64,000 bases of DNA from Piper betle (taxonomy: Eukaryota; Streptophyta; Magnoliopsida; Piperales; Piperaceae), in the NCBI GenBank assembly GCA_033002965.1, contig JAURVB010009608.1:62001-126000 (forward strand). The letters run 5' to 3'. Below are positions 23,836 to 37,288 of the stretch, piece by piece. The notes beneath the pieces are model-generated. The model was not told the origin of the DNA. It was given only the letters and a program-made list of their open reading frames with translations, and made no database searches. A program made the translations under genes and the position numbers. How positions within the stretch are numbered: the first letter of the stretch is position 1; each line of letters starts with the position of its first letter.

Positions 23836-25831
23836 CTAGAGCCATGGAGAATCATGAAAGGGGATAACCACGGACTTGGTTTGCAGGTATTCATCAAGAG
23901 GCTTCCTCCCAAAACCACTCATCTTATAACCTCCATATGGAAGGTCTTGACCAAGAGCAAAGGAGCAGTTTATCCACACCACTCCTGCTCTAACTGATCT
24001 GGACACTCGAATTGCCTTGCTTATGTCTTTGGAGATTACTGCAGCGGCTAGTCCTTCCCTTGTCATGTTGGCCTTCTCAATTGCCTCCTCCACAGTCCTG
24101 TTCAAAAATTAATTGTTTTTTGGTTGCCTGAATTCACAGAATAGTAAGTGTTTCAATTGGCAAATTTAGTCAACGTCTTCTCTTGGAAACATGCAAGTAG
24201 AGAATTCTTAGTTAAGAAGTGGTTAAGCACTTGAGCAAATCTATAGTTGAGTACTCTGTTACCTGAGGTCCATCTTGAGAAGCAGGATCAAAGGGTCTCC
24301 CACTAGCCACTTCTTCGCCTTCTTTTCTGATTTTCTCACAAATTCATCGAATGTCCCTTCTTGAACTTAAACTCTAGAACTGGCTAAGCAAATTTCACCC
24401 TGCAAAATTATGTCCTTTCTCATTGAAGTTTTCACATCTTACAACGAATATCTAGATATTTTGATCAAATCTGTAGATAACAGAACAATTGCATTGTTGA
24501 AGAAGATGGCTAGTCGAGCAAGATCAGCCGCCATATCCATATTTGCGTCATTGCAGACTATGATAGGGGACTTCCCTCCTAGCTCAAGGGACGCTGGTTT
24601 CAGATTGCTCATTGCAGCTGCTTGCGTTACTTTTCTTCCAGTTTCAGTTGATCCAGTGAAACTGACCTGTCACTCAAGCCTAGATTATTGCTTGGTGGCC
24701 AGCATGAATTTGACACTAACTACTGATTACTTCCACATGAAAATCAATGGCACATAATTCATGACCAAAAACAAATATATGAAGATCAAACATCATGTTC
24801 ACATTAACACATACCTTGTCAACTCCATACGAGAGCTTAAGGCAGCTCCTGTGGTCTCTCCAAATGCGTTAACCACATTAAGGACTCCATCTGGGATGCC
24901 AGCCTTATCAAATTTAAAGCCATACAATTTTAAGACACCAGTAAATCATCATCTCAAAACTATGTATCCCAGCTTAAGAATTGATGGTATGAAGGATAGG
25001 GATAGAGCTCACCACTTGGAGAGATGAACGTAGTAGAGGCAATGAATGGTGTTTGCTTGCCCGGCTTGACCACCATGGTGCAGCCGGCGGCAAGGGCAGG
25101 GCTCACCTTCATGAAGAACATGGCGGTGGGAAAGTTCCAGGGAATGATACGGCCAACAACGCCCATGGGCTCTCTCAATGTGTGCATTTGAAATGGAGCC
25201 GACATCTTCAAGGTGTGGCCATGGATCTTGTCAGCTGCCCCTGCATAGTACCACAGAGTAGCTGCCGCTCAGGGATATCTAACACCTTGTTAAACGTGAG
25301 CAGCTTCCCTGTGTCCAATGTCTCCAGCCTCGCCAACTCCTCCACATTCTCTTCAATTAAGCTTGCAAATTTATGCATTATCCGGCTTTTTTCTTGCACA
25401 CACACCAATAGGCTTGTAAGAAATCAACACGGTCCAGCTTGATTAGTTTTTTTATCAAGAATGAAAAGACAGAGGATTACAGCTCCAGACATTCTCGGCC
25501 ATTTTCCATGGTCGAAAGCGTATCTAGCTGCCTTGACAGCCAAATCAACATGTTCTTTGTCACCCTCTGCTACTTGATTGATGACTTCACCAGTCCGAGG
25601 ACCAATTGTCTCAAACGCTTTTCCTATCCAAATGAAAAGCAAAATCCGAAATCAAATAAAAAATTTTCACACGGTTCATAAAACGGAGGTGCTATAAGTT
25701 TTCAAGAAAGAGAAAGGAGAAGAGGAACCTAAGACAGAATCGAGAAATTGACCATTGATGAAGAGCTTGGCGAACTTTATCTCTGGCAGCTTAAGACCAC
25801 TTGAAGAGTACCTATTAGTCTCCGCCGCCAT
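23836..25831 (-). pseudogene. Aldehyde dehydrogenase pseudogene (ALDH2C-like)
   Basis: This aligns exon by exon with the intact gene at 9.4 kb but on the opposite strand. Exon 1 (25831-25729, 103 bases) and exon 2 (25623-25481, 143 bases) have the same lengths as in the intact gene. Exon 3 (about 25393-25012) is 382 bases against 384, with frame shifts after LTFNKVLDIP and after GKQTPFIA. Exon 4 (24903-24815) is 89 against 90. Exon 5 (24666-24493) is the same length, but its donor reads AAT|GC. Exon 6 (24399-24263) is 137 against 138, keeps GEICLASSRV and then has TAA at 24369-24367. Exons 7 and 8 are absent. The last exon (24097-23836) lacks four codons at GFGRKPLDEYLQ. No full-length enzyme can be made. 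Confidence 0.93.
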
Positions 25832-28800
25832 GCTGACAAAACAAACAGTAACAGAGATCAACTTGTCTGTTTTCCGAAACTTGTTACACTCTCAATATAA
25901 CGCAGCTGGTTGTTGAAACCAAGTAGCTAAACTTGGGAAGAGCCTCTTTCTTTGCACAAAGCTCTAGTTATCTGATGTTCGTCGTCGTCGCCGAGGGAAA
26001 AAGATCATGGGCACACGTACGTACGTAAACAAACAGCTATTGGCGCCCTTGGTTCTCTCTTCTTCACACTCTTCTTCCCACTCCACCAACTTCGTCCAAC
26101 CAACCTCACTTCAAAAATGATCAAACAAAACGTTCTTCACCCTACAGACGTAGAGCTTGAAAAATTAACATTTCGTTTGCTTTCATCTCAGTACTTCTTC
26201 TTCAAGAATTTTTGAAGGGTTGCTAAAGAGTTGCTGACCTATATGTTTTAACAGGCGCTAAGTGGCTGGAGGAGGGTAGAGTCGGAACTCAAATATTTTT
26301 TTCTTTTATATATTGATTATACTCTCAAATAAGTATCATCTTTTTTAATTTTTTAAATTGTACAAATTAATTATATTTATTTATCATTATCTTTTTTATA
26401 TTACGCACTGGCTATTAATTGAAAACTAGTGCTTACTAATATTATTTGGTTCTTGCACGATTGCATCTTTGTATTTTATATTTTAATTATCTTTTCAAAA
26501 AATACCATCTGTTTTCTTTTTGTATTATGTACTGACCCACTACTACATATAAAACTATTTTTTAATAATATAATACATATTAAATTAGACTCAAAATTTA
26601 GTTAAATTCATTTATATTGTATCATGTTGTTTATATAGATATTTTTTACAAAAGTATATCCTTTTTAAAATATATTTTTTATTCAAATGCTCCCTTCATT
26701 GAGCAGTGCACATTCTATTCAATTTTATATTCTTTTATGTAATATTATAATTTTAAAAAATTAAAATATTTTGATTATGAAATGATCATACATATGCCCG
26801 ACTATATGTTAATTTTGTTCAATTAGTTTACTTTGATTGAGTTTTATACATTTTCAAAATTTTAAATCAACTCAAATAATCCAATTTGAGTTCAAATTCA
26901 ATTATATATTTTCTTTGTAAAATTTGAAAAAAATTGTACATTAGATAACTTGGGACAAAGATGGAAAATAAGAGTCCATAAGCATACTTATTTATTATTA
27001 TTATTTTTATTAATTAATTAATAAAATTGCTAATCTGATGAAGAGATAATAGGTAGTTTATTTGAAAAGATAGTATTTTATAGAGATTTCTAAACATCTT
27101 AATAAGATTTGAAATTATAGCTTATAAAAATTTCCAAATACCCTAATAATTTTTTTAATTATCTGCTATTATTATCGCATCCAATCATATTTAGTCATTT
27201 ACTAATTCTTTATTAAAAATTGAAGACAGTTCGTTAAATTTTGATTCTTTTATTATATATTATTGATAGATGAGAGAAAGATAAAAGATTAGAGAGCTAT
27301 TGCCCTCATGAGAATAATTTACAAATACATACATTGTATACAATACGATTCCATATAGGTCTTCGAATGTATACAGCATCACTGCAATATGAAATACGCA
27401 GGACGAACGATCCAATAATAGTCTGGACAGCGGGTGTCACAAGAAACCAGACCAGTCTGCTACAAACAAAGAGCCAAACTTTTATCTGCATCTTCTGCAA
27501 TAAAAAGTAACAAAATAATTCAGAATCTCGGGACATGGCAGGAGCCATTGCTCTCCCTTTTGATTCCCCTTATCTGGAGGTGTTCAGAAGTTACTGACAC
27601 TAGCGAGGGCTCTCTACTCCTAACACATTTTAAACCTTCTATCAGTGAGGCAATGCGTGAGTCACTATGAATTATTGATGATGTGATATCAGAATTCAGA
27701 ACCAAGTGGAATTGTGGTAAAGCATCACTCGCTCAACTTTGGACCAAACATAAAAAAAGCAGCATTCGCTCTTGCGATATGTGAGCTCCGGATGCACGCT
27801 ACGGATAGACGAAATAACAAGCAGAAAGCGAAGCTTGAAGGTGATCAAATACTGTCGCCCTGCGCATCTGGCTATTGAGTGGAGTAGGTCTTGTCTGTCT
27901 TTTCTTGGTCGACTGTGGTTCCTTCGTACAACTACAATCTTGTGAGCGTAATAAGAGAAGCATTGTAGATATCTCAAAGCTAGGCCACAAATCTCGATCG
28001 ATGAGTGCTAGACCGCACATCTGTGAAGCTACTTACTGTACAGAGTTTCTCTTATTTATTGGTTTGAACTAAAAAAAAAGGTGTCAAAATCAATCTATTT
28101 TTATTATCAATAAAAGTAAAATTTAATATTAATTTGAAATTAATGGTACAAAAATTAGTCAATCAAAATTTAAGAAAAATAAAAATATATAATAAAAATA
28201 CTTTCTTCGTATATTCGAATCTTGTTAATCTTAATTTTTAAAATAATAATAATAATAATATCTATCACAGGAAATGGTCACATGTTAGAATGTGGCTAAC
28301 CGTAATTTTTAACTTTGTATTAATGAAAAATTACTTAATTATCTTGAAAATATAATAATAAATTTAAATAATTATAATTTATTTTTTCATTTAAATAAAA
28401 TATATCTTTAAAATTAATGACAGTTTATATCTAAGATATTAAATTTATTATTATACTCTATTTTATTATTCAATGAAAATTTATATATAACATTAAAATA
28501 TATTTAATGTACGTCGCACATGACACATCTTACCTAATATTTTTAAAATTATATTGGTGACCATTCCTCGTAGTATGCTTCATTTAACTGAGTTGAATCG
28601 GGTTGAATCGAATTTAACATATTATACCAAATTAAGTATTATTTTACTACATTAATAAGTTCAAAATGATTCCCATTATCTAAAAAACAAATGTAGCCTA
28701 TTGCGTTAGAGTCATGTGCTTGTGTAGCAAACCTAATGTTTTGTTTTTAATCTTGAAACACCCTATTAGTCTCACACCGCTCCCAAAACCAACCCATACC

Positions 28801-29559
28801 CTTTTCATGACTCTATATATATCACCCATTCACCCATTTGTATCCCACTCAACTCACTAACATGCCGGGTAAAAGTCAGAATATTCATAAAATACCGCAG
28901 TTTAGGAAAAACCTGGTCTGCATGTTTGGTATGACATGCTGAACCGAGAGTGGACTAGAGTCCGGTATCAAGTATACAAGGTCTGGCCGGCTCGAGCGGT
29001 CAAGTTTTCTAAGCACTGGTCAAACACTTTTTTAACGCTCCCATATTGTATCCACCTTCTGTCATGACTTTTGCCGGCTCCAGCATCCACAAATTTACAG
29101 TGAGGATGAGCTCAGTCGTAATAGCGCTACCACAGGCAAAACAGTTTAAAGAAACCACAGGTAAAAAATATTTTTTGTAGATAAAATGGGCAAAAACAAA
29201 GAACAAAACTTTCAACCAGTTACCTGCATGGTTGCACCTTTATTATAGCTGGTGTTTGACATTAGTGGAAGGCTATAACTTACACCATTTCAAACTGTCT
29301 GTAAAAAATACAACTTGAACGATTTTGCTTGCATCCTAGCGAACTCTGTAGACTATAATTTAACCATACGTCCCACACCAAGAGCGGGCTCTTCTTTAAA
29401 CCCAAAAAACGTCAAAGAAGATGAACCAACAAACATGGTCAAGACTTGCATGCACTTCTCTGACCTCCTGCTGCCTATTCTGATGGAAATAAAAATATTA
29501 TGCATTGCTTGTAGGTTCCTCGCTTTATCCAAACTTCACTGACATCCTCCTTGGCACCT
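25832..29559. other. Long AT-rich intergenic region
   Basis: Upstream of the ALDH pseudogene and downstream of the AFC-like kinase. It is mostly AT-rich and without ORFs. About 27300-28060 is an island of balanced composition with short ORFs on both strands and no recognised domain; it could be a decayed gene, a UTR or a non-coding transcript. About 29200-29559 is the probable 3' untranslated region of the kinase. Confidence 0.45.
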
Positions 29560-32500
29560 TCAATACATTGGCCTTCTAATAAAAGGATGTTTTAGTGCTT
29601 CTCGAGCTGTCAATCTCTCAGATGGGTCAAATCTTAAGAGGCCGTACAGAAGATCGCAAAGAGAAGAAGCTGAACTCTCAACATGGCGGGTAACTAGATC
29701 CTGCAATATCATCCCAGGGCCAAAGAATTAATTAAATCAACTTTACCTATTTGGCCGAATTGAGCTTCAATCAAATTTCAAAACATTTCCACTTCCAAGT
29801 CTCACCTACGTCCTTTAATTCAATTCAAAAACTAAGTCATGATATATATGCCCTGCACTAAACAGGGGTGGTAAATATATTCACACTGACACACACCTCT
29901 ATCGGTTCCAATTTATTCACAGCTCTGATGCTCTCTCTTGAAACTGCTCCTTCAGGCCAGTCCAACCGAACACCTCCCAAGAAGTACTTCTTGCTACTAT
30001 GACTAAAAATGTTACAATAAAACAAATATTAGCCATTTGTCATCTGGGCCTGTATATAAATGCATCCCAAAATAGCATAACATCACGGGAACAAGCAGTA
30101 AAGGACCAGAAGATGATAACATGGACAAAATGACAAAGGAGAGAAGCTACAGCCTAGTCGCCATAAACTGTTGTTTAGAAAATGACTATTATCAGCTAGA
30201 AATACTAAATCCTGGCTCCTTCCTGGAAGCCTTTATTAATAATATGCTAATACATTATTGAGTATCTTGTTCATCGTGATGAACCCATAGAAAGCGACCC
30301 CAAAAGGTATCCTACATGTCAAAACATAGTTTGCTTTACTTGCCAATAGTTTTGTTTACGTCATTGTGCCACTAGAGGAAACTATTTTCAGGCATTTATT
30401 TCTCAAAAGTGTGGGATTCTAACAGTAGGATACAAAGTTCTCAGTGCTAAACTTGACTTTTTTGCCAGCTCCTTTACTGAACTTTGTACCCTTCATGGAC
30501 TGTAAGATACAAAAGATCACTTACTGCACTCTCCGAATCATATGCTCTGGCAAGGGTCCTAATACTCTCTCCATCATTGCCAAATGCTCTAAATTTTCAT
30601 GTGTCTGAAATAATGCATTCCCCTAGAACAATAAAAATAAAATAAGCTTTTGCCAATTTACATGCTAAATGATGCAAATAACATCATTTTTCACTAACCG
30701 TACAGAGCTCCATAATAATGCAGCCAATACTCCACAGATCACAAGGATAAGACCATCCCAAACCTATCATACAAACAGTTATAAGTTCAAAAGATTTTTG
30801 CATACAAAATGTATTGAGCACTCAGGAAGCAGGTAGATTAGAAGATGGAACCAATATAAATCTTAACAAAAAAAATGAAAAAAAAAGAGTGAAAACTTAG
30901 ATGCTACAGAACTAAAAAAGGTCCATTGGAAACAAATCAGTATCAAACGATGCTTACTCGGTAATCTAGTCTAAAATATATATAATATAAAAGAGAAAAA
31001 GAAGAATGAAGAATTCTGAAAGAATACAAAGAACAAACATCTGACTTTGTCTTGCATTAATACCTAATATAATCTCTGGTGCTCTGTAATGCCGTGTTGA
31101 AACAATAGAACTATGATGCTGATTCTCAGATACAGTGCTCCCAAAATCAATCAGTTTAATGGCACTTGACTTTGGCAAGCATCTGAAGTGTGCAGCCCCC
31201 TGTGAGTTTCTCTGATGGCAGATGGAAGCAAATCTCAATCACTTAGATCATGAGAAAAGGTGAAAAGAAATATATTTGATGACTGGAAAGACATACTTTG
31301 CGCACAGCAATTTTTACATAGTCAGGTGAAATTAGGAGTATATTTTCTGGCTTTAAGTCTGTGTGAACCAAACGTAAGTCATGCATATCTACATAAAAAC
31401 ACAAAAGAGTTGGTCAATGTTCAGCAAGGAAGAAGAAACTATAGATATCAGCATAAGATACAAAATTACGCACAAGCAACAGTTTCAAGAAGTTGATACG
31501 CAAACTCACGAACAAGATCCACAGGAAATGCACAATATCTGTTTCTTCTTAGAAAGTCAAACAAGCTTGGCCCAAGCTTTTCACATACCTGGTATTGTCA
31601 TAAAAATCATTCCAAAAATTTCATCAGCAGTTAACGATTAGACCACAGAAAAAGAGTATTATAAGTTCTTGCCAGAATTGTTGCTTCCCAAAATAAACTT
31701 ATGGAACTAAGACAAAAAGCTAGAACAAGAACATCAGGAAGTAATATTTTCCATATGTGGTCTTTGTGTGCTTCCTAAGATTCATGAAGTGCTCTGAAAG
31801 GAAATTTGCAATTAACAAAGATCCGACTGGGCTATTTATTTTTCCATAAAATTTAACTGATCTTAACAAATAGGTGATCCATGCAGATTACCAATTTTAC
31901 ATATAAATTTCATAAATAATGTAAATGTGGGAGCAATTCAGGGGGAAAAAACTGACCCATCCCAGCCTAGATGAGAAGTAGGTGAGGTATTTGGTGATGA
32001 AAAATTAAGGCGGGCACAAAAGTTCAGAAATACAAGTATCATTAGGCAAAGCTCATTCATGTTAAATTTCCGAATGTAAAACGGAAGCAACTCAAGTAAA
32101 TCATATTACTTACTATACATATATGATTGCGGTATTCAAACCAGTCTCGTATCTGCACACAACTGAAAGTAAGTATCATTAGTTCCGGGAGAAATGAATA
32201 CATATATAAAACCATGATCACCTAAGAAAAGACTAGCACCACATACCGAGTACCAGAACTATCATTCTCAGATACGAGCTGAAGTACATTGATTTCGATC
32301 ATTGCTGCATCACGGTATTTGCGTATGCTGCGGACAACTTTAATGGCTACTAGTTCACGGGTTTGACGATCCCAACATTCCAATACACGGCCAAATGTGC
32401 CTACACTTCTAGCAGTTTGCTGACATATTGTCTACCAAAACTATAAACAAGGAAATCTGGTTAACAGGGGATACTCAATACCTTCTCCAATTTTGCTCAG

Positions 32501-33087
32501 TATTTTATCTGCATAAAGATAACAAAACGGGAATTATAGGCTACATTTTCAGCAAAAAAAAAGAAAAGAAAAAAGTTTAGATCCATGGCATCCAGGCCAT
32601 GTTTAGAACAAAGATATAATCAATCCAACTAAATTATATGAAAAAATGCACTAGATGAAGAGAAATCTAAGCAAACAAAATTCAACAAAACCCTTCTTCT
32701 CATTAATCAAGTTTCATACGTAAAAGGGAGAACAGTAGAATTGAAGAACAGTACGTACATCTTGGAGTCAAATTCTCTCCGAGCTCGAATACATAATGTC
32801 CATCCCGATCATCGTCCCTCCACGGCGGCGATCGCGCCGGCGGAGCCAACGCCGAGCCGCCATGGACCAACGGCCGAACTGCATCCTACACATTACAACC
32901 GGGATAACAACGCAACCGCATCAACCGAACCTGTTCCATTATTACAAGAAGAGCTCCCGAGTACCAAAACGAATAGAAAACTATTATAAAAGACCTGAGG
33001 AGGGGGCGGCCGCTGCTGTGATGGGGGTGAAAGCCCGCGGTCCGCGCGCGGGCGTTTTCCTGGACGGCGGAGCTCGATGGATGCCAT
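29560..33087 (-). CDS. LAMMER-type dual-specificity kinase, AFC3-like
   Basis: Twelve exons on the minus strand: 33087-32995, 32885-32759, 32508-32482 (27 bases), 32400-32247, 32162-32114, 31588-31474, 31388-31297, 31211-31064, 30763-30699, 30622-30525, 30002-29897 and 29700-29560. They sum to 1215 bases, 404 residues. The N-terminus has GKRPRA, a short basic stretch like that of AFC kinases, then [19 protein letters not shown]. Kinase motifs are [14 protein letters not shown] (P-loop), [20 protein letters not shown] (catalytic Lys), [11 protein letters not shown] (catalytic loop), IKLIDFGST (DFG), [27 protein letters not shown] and the family signature [23 protein letters not shown] kinases phosphorylate SR splicing factors in the nucleus. 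All key residues are present, so the gene should be active. Confidence 0.93.
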
Positions 33088-35795
33088 GGCGGCGGGGTTA
33101 GGGTTCCGGCGAGCTCGTCGGGAATGTGGGACGAGGTTTCGGTATCGATTTCGTGCCCGTGGTCTTGACCGTGGTCACAAATCCGGACGTGTTGGGTTGG
33201 TCCGTAGATAAAAACCGAGGAGAAGAGTGTCCTGGGAGATCACATCATATATATCCCAAATTGGGGTCAAATTAAGAACTCGGCCTTCCAAAATCCCCCA
33301 ACTTTAGCAATAGAAAAATTTAAATAAAATCTCTAAAAAATTTTAAATTTTACCATAGATGGACAATGCAAAGTGTCATTAACGTTCGAAGTATTTGTTT
33401 CTACAGGGTTCAACCAATCAATTATTACCTAATGACATTAATTATATTTTTAAAATTTATCATTGGATTGTCATTAAAATGTATTAAACCCAAAAGCATA
33501 TCAGTAGTAGGTTTTGGATTTTTTTATGATAATATAATATTTATTTTTTCATTTTTTTAATCGCGACTTTAGTTTTTGTGCTAATTAATAAAATTAAAAC
33601 ATTTTAAAAAAATAAAAGAGACTGACTATATAAATAAGGTATTAGCCTTTTGCTAGGAAAAATGAATACTTTTTACGGGGTAAAAATTAAATAATAATAT
33701 AGTAAATATAAAACGAAAATAAAATTTTATCTCTACTAAATATTGATTGTGTTTAATTATAATCAATTTGATCAAATAATTTTGATTATAAATAATTAAT
33801 TTTTTGTGCAATATTTAACGGATAAACATGATAGTACTGTATCCCATGTCTTGTCCTACTAGCCAACCCCCACCCCTACCCCCAAGTTCAATATATCGTG
33901 ATACACGTTAGACTTCTTTAATTTAATACATATAAAATATGATAAATTTAAATATAGTATGTTTTTAAAAAACATTAACAACAAATAATAAGTATTTCCG
34001 TCAAATTTATTAATCATTTAAATAATTTTAAATGTATCAAAACAAAATTATAATAAGAGTATCTTATTCGAGTTAGTGGTATAGATATAAATTAAATTGA
34101 ATTATAAACAGCTCTGGAAATTATAAACCATAATTTAGAAAATTTCATGTTAATAACCAGTAATTTTAACCCTTGGATGCATTTCTAATCTGCATTGGAG
34201 ATGTTGAAATTAATAAGAGACGATTATTGAAGAGTATTAAATTAAGAAATGCTGCTAAACTTCGACTTTGGCGGGTGCGCCGGCTATTAATGGATTTCAA
34301 CGGTTCCTGATCCCAATAATTTGACAATATGCCCTACTTATTAGGGCTAGTTGTATGCATGCCGGGACAGCCTACTACCGAGCGTGGCCACCTAAGAACC
34401 ACCATTACATTAGAAACCGAACAGTTTGACAATTTGTCGGCGGTGTGGGGCGGCGGCTATTAATGGCTTTCTAACATTTTGGATTCAAGATCAAGTTCCT
34501 TGTGTGCGTGAATGTAGCTTATGATCAAGATTTCCTTCACACTTATATGCAATAATTTCTGGCTATATTCTTAACGTCACCTTCATTTTTTTGGAGTTTC
34601 TTCAAGCCAAATTGATGAACGGATTCAACGGTCCATCTTTCTTGTAATGAAGATTGACCTATGCGAATGATTTTCAACGAACCAAGAGCTTAAAAAATGA
34701 GCTGTGTTTTTTTATCTTTAAAAATGTAGTATTAATAAAACTGCAAACACTCTTGTAATTTGTCAAAGAACTTGAATAACTCAGCTTGCATAGAAGTGGA
34801 TGAATAGAGTAATTTGGGGACGTAATACTGTACTTGTTTTGTTATAATGAATGCTTGTTAAATTATAAAAGGTGACTATGGCCTCAGCTTTTCAACTAGT
34901 TAGCTTGAACTCAAATCTCTCCCTTGTTTGTCGAAAATTGCTATTTTATGATTTCCTTGTGCTCAAAACTGGATCTTAATTATAAATATAGTATGTATGG
35001 AACAGATAAGGTATGGATGCCTATGAGTTATTTCGCTGCAAGAATTAAAAAAAAATCAATTCTGCCGACTGTAATTATGAAATGACCTTTGTATTAACAA
35101 GCGTTAAGAGCAAGTAAAGGTGAGATGATCTAAGCACGAAGGACATTAGTTTAAAGGAAATTGTCATTATAACGACAAGATGCTAAAGCTCTAACTAATT
35201 TCATCATTGATTTCTCGATTTAACACTCCGATCACAATCTGATCTCAAGATGGTTGTAAACTTTGCCTTGGACAATCACCTCAAACTTTATATGAAGATA
35301 AACGAAAAAGCAATTGCTGTTTTACAGGTAAAGGCTTCCCTACAGCACCTTGAGATCCCCCACCATTTAGCCAGGTTTGGGACGCATCATATCATCCTAT
35401 GCAGTACGCCCTCCTAACTTCTTTTTTGTCAGAAAAGAAATCCGCAAGTATGAACTCTTAACAACCCATCCATGTGATGCACAAAGAAGGTAGAGAACGG
35501 ACTTGGACATTGAAACTTGAAAGAGTGAATGACAGGATGAATGTACTGAGAAAGATCCTCCTTGTTGGTTTTGCTCCATTGCCATCATTTTTCACCGAAA
35601 CACAGCATGCCCAACAATTTTGATTGTATCAACGCTAAGAAGCACAAGGTTCTGTTCCTATAAAAAATAATAATAATAATAATATGAATAATTGATAAGC
35701 CAGAAGCCATATATAAAAAGGTGACTTTCAGAGAACTTTAAAGGAATATTGTATGCATCAGAGGAGACAGAGCTAAAATGTAATTACAATTGTGA
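33088..35795. other. Kinase promoter side and AT-rich intergenic DNA
   Basis: 33088-33250 is GC-rich and contains the kinase leader and probable promoter, including AACCCTAACC on the minus strand at about 33096-33105. The rest is AT-rich without a recognised gene. Near the right end (35400-35795) lies the probable 3' untranslated region of the small gene at 35796. Confidence 0.45.
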
Positions 35796-36173
35796 TCAAC
35801 CGAATCTCTGAAGCACGTTAGAAGGCCCTGCAAACCGAGCTGAGAAAGACCGGGAGAGGTTCTCCGGTTCAAAGCACGCCGACTCTTGATCAAAATTCTG
35901 AGCATAGGTGTATGGATCATAAGCAACTCTAATGGATCCGGAAGTATTGAAGATCTTCCTCTTCCCCCTCCTGAACTTCCTCCAGAATGACTGCCACTTT
36001 GAAACATTCTGCCGTGGGTTGAGCTCGTCCTCTTCGTCCTCCAAATGCCGGTAAAACCGAACGCTTCTCCGGCCGCTGCCCAACCAGTTTACAAAACAGC
36101 CGACGGAGGAACAAGACCTCTGATTGTCAAGCTTGGGAGCGCAGTCCATGGTGGTCACTAGCAAGGATTTCAA
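35796..36173 (-). CDS. Small conserved plant protein of unknown function
   Basis: A single exon of 125 residues. A second in-frame ATG, nine codons in (MDCAPKLDN), may be the real start. The middle is strongly basic (WQSFWRKFRRGKRKIFN) and the C-terminal part reads VAYDPYTYAQNFDQ, then PENLSRSFSARFA. A basic W/F-rich patch followed by a YDP-x-[ST]Y-x-[KQ]NFD motif and an ARFA-like tail recurs in small uncharacterised plant proteins. No enzymatic motif, signal peptide or membrane segment is evident. The function is unknown. Confidence 0.75.
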   Translation of the reverse strand: MKSLLVTTMDCAPKLDNQRSCSSVGCFVNWLGSGRRSVRFYRHLEDEEDELNPRQNVSKWQSFWRKFRRGKRKIFNTSGSIRVAYDPYTYAQNFDQESACFEPENLSRSFSARFAGPSNVLQRFG

Positions 36174-37214
36174 TGCATGTAGCTAGGAGGGGCGTGTATA
36201 GAGAGCAATCGAGGATTTGGAGTTTGCTAAATTGAGCTGGCATTGGAAACTGGGACCCTCCTATTAATTCAATGGTCCAGATTGGATGGCTTGAACTATT
36301 TGGCCTCCAAAGGACTTATCAAGCTATTGACTCATTAAACAGTTATCAAGGTACGTTCTATGTAGTAAACATAGACCACCCATTATTACTATGTAGAAGA
36401 GAAGGGGGTAGGGGAGGCGGCATATTAATAATGCCTACAATGCTTTTACTTGTTCAAAGAAATACAGATTGCAGGCTTGGAGCCGCACACCGATTTCTGC
36501 CTCCACAAATAAATTTCTTATTCCCTTTGTCGATGATGCTTCAACTTAATCCTTAATTGACAATTTGACAGGGAAAGAACAAAAAGTTACAGCTTATACG
36601 TCACTTGGAGCAACAAGTCCTGTATAATTTGATCAATTCCATATAGCATTTCAGAAGGCAAGAACAAGGCCAACTGACTGATCTTGACGCCATCACCAAC
36701 TTGTCTGCCGAGAGAATTAGCAAAATCTTGCCTGGTCCATGTGTGCCTTTAACAAGTATAGCCAGGAACCTTAGGAGCTAAATACGAGACATAACCAACA
36801 ACAGTGGGAGAAAACAGTGAAAGAATAGCATGTAGTTTGGTGAGTATCTCTGTTTTTTGTTTGAATTTATCCGTGAGCCTCGAAACACGAGGAGCAATGG
36901 TTGCCGCCACATGACTCGCGCTAGAGAAAGAGAATACAACTTTGCTGACATTTAGGCTCATTTGCCTCTAATTGACATAGAAACGTGTCGACTAGAGTGA
37001 CTGTTCAATGATCTATTGTTTGAAAGCTCTTTAATTATAGTTTACTCGTTCTCACATCCTTGCATTGCCTTAAAAATGGCCAGCACCAGTTCTGTTGCTG
37101 TACTGCTGTGCTCTCTACAAATTTAAAGCAGAGAACAAGTGTAATTGCACCAGTTTTAATGAGTCCCATTAGTGTAGGATTTGATACAGCTTCACCGGAA
37201 AAAGGAAGGATTAG
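36174..37214. other. Intergenic
   Basis: No gene is supported. A 70-codon minus-strand ORF (36961-36749, beginning MSLNVSKVVFSFSSASHVAA) shows no domain I recognise and is kept only as a possibility. Confidence 0.4.
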
Positions 37215-37288
37215 CTAGTGGAGGAGGTAGGTGGCAGCAAGGGCCACCACTAGGAGAACATAAGCGATGCCTTGATCAATACTCTTCC
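37215..37288 (-). CDS. C-terminal exon of an arabinogalactan peptide (AGP22-like), partial
   Basis: After a good acceptor (TGTTGTTGCAG) the minus strand encodes KSIDQGIAYVLLVVALAATY then LLH and a stop. This is the characteristic GPI-anchor signal of short plant arabinogalactan peptides, whose proteins end in SIDQGIAYVLM-x-VAL-x-LTYLIH. The matching upstream exon, with a signal peptide and a short Ala/Pro core, could not be placed. The region 37400-37560 has a splice-compatible piece (IPSFSPLAG) in the right phase, but that frame has no ATG; the frame with ATG (MKKPPPSQSLLFLHL) is out of phase. This may be a broken gene or a gene whose first exon I failed to find. Confidence 0.55.

Noticed and set aside
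36749..36961. 70-codon minus ORF as a gene
   Set aside because: No recognised motif and no supporting structure; left as an intergenic note.
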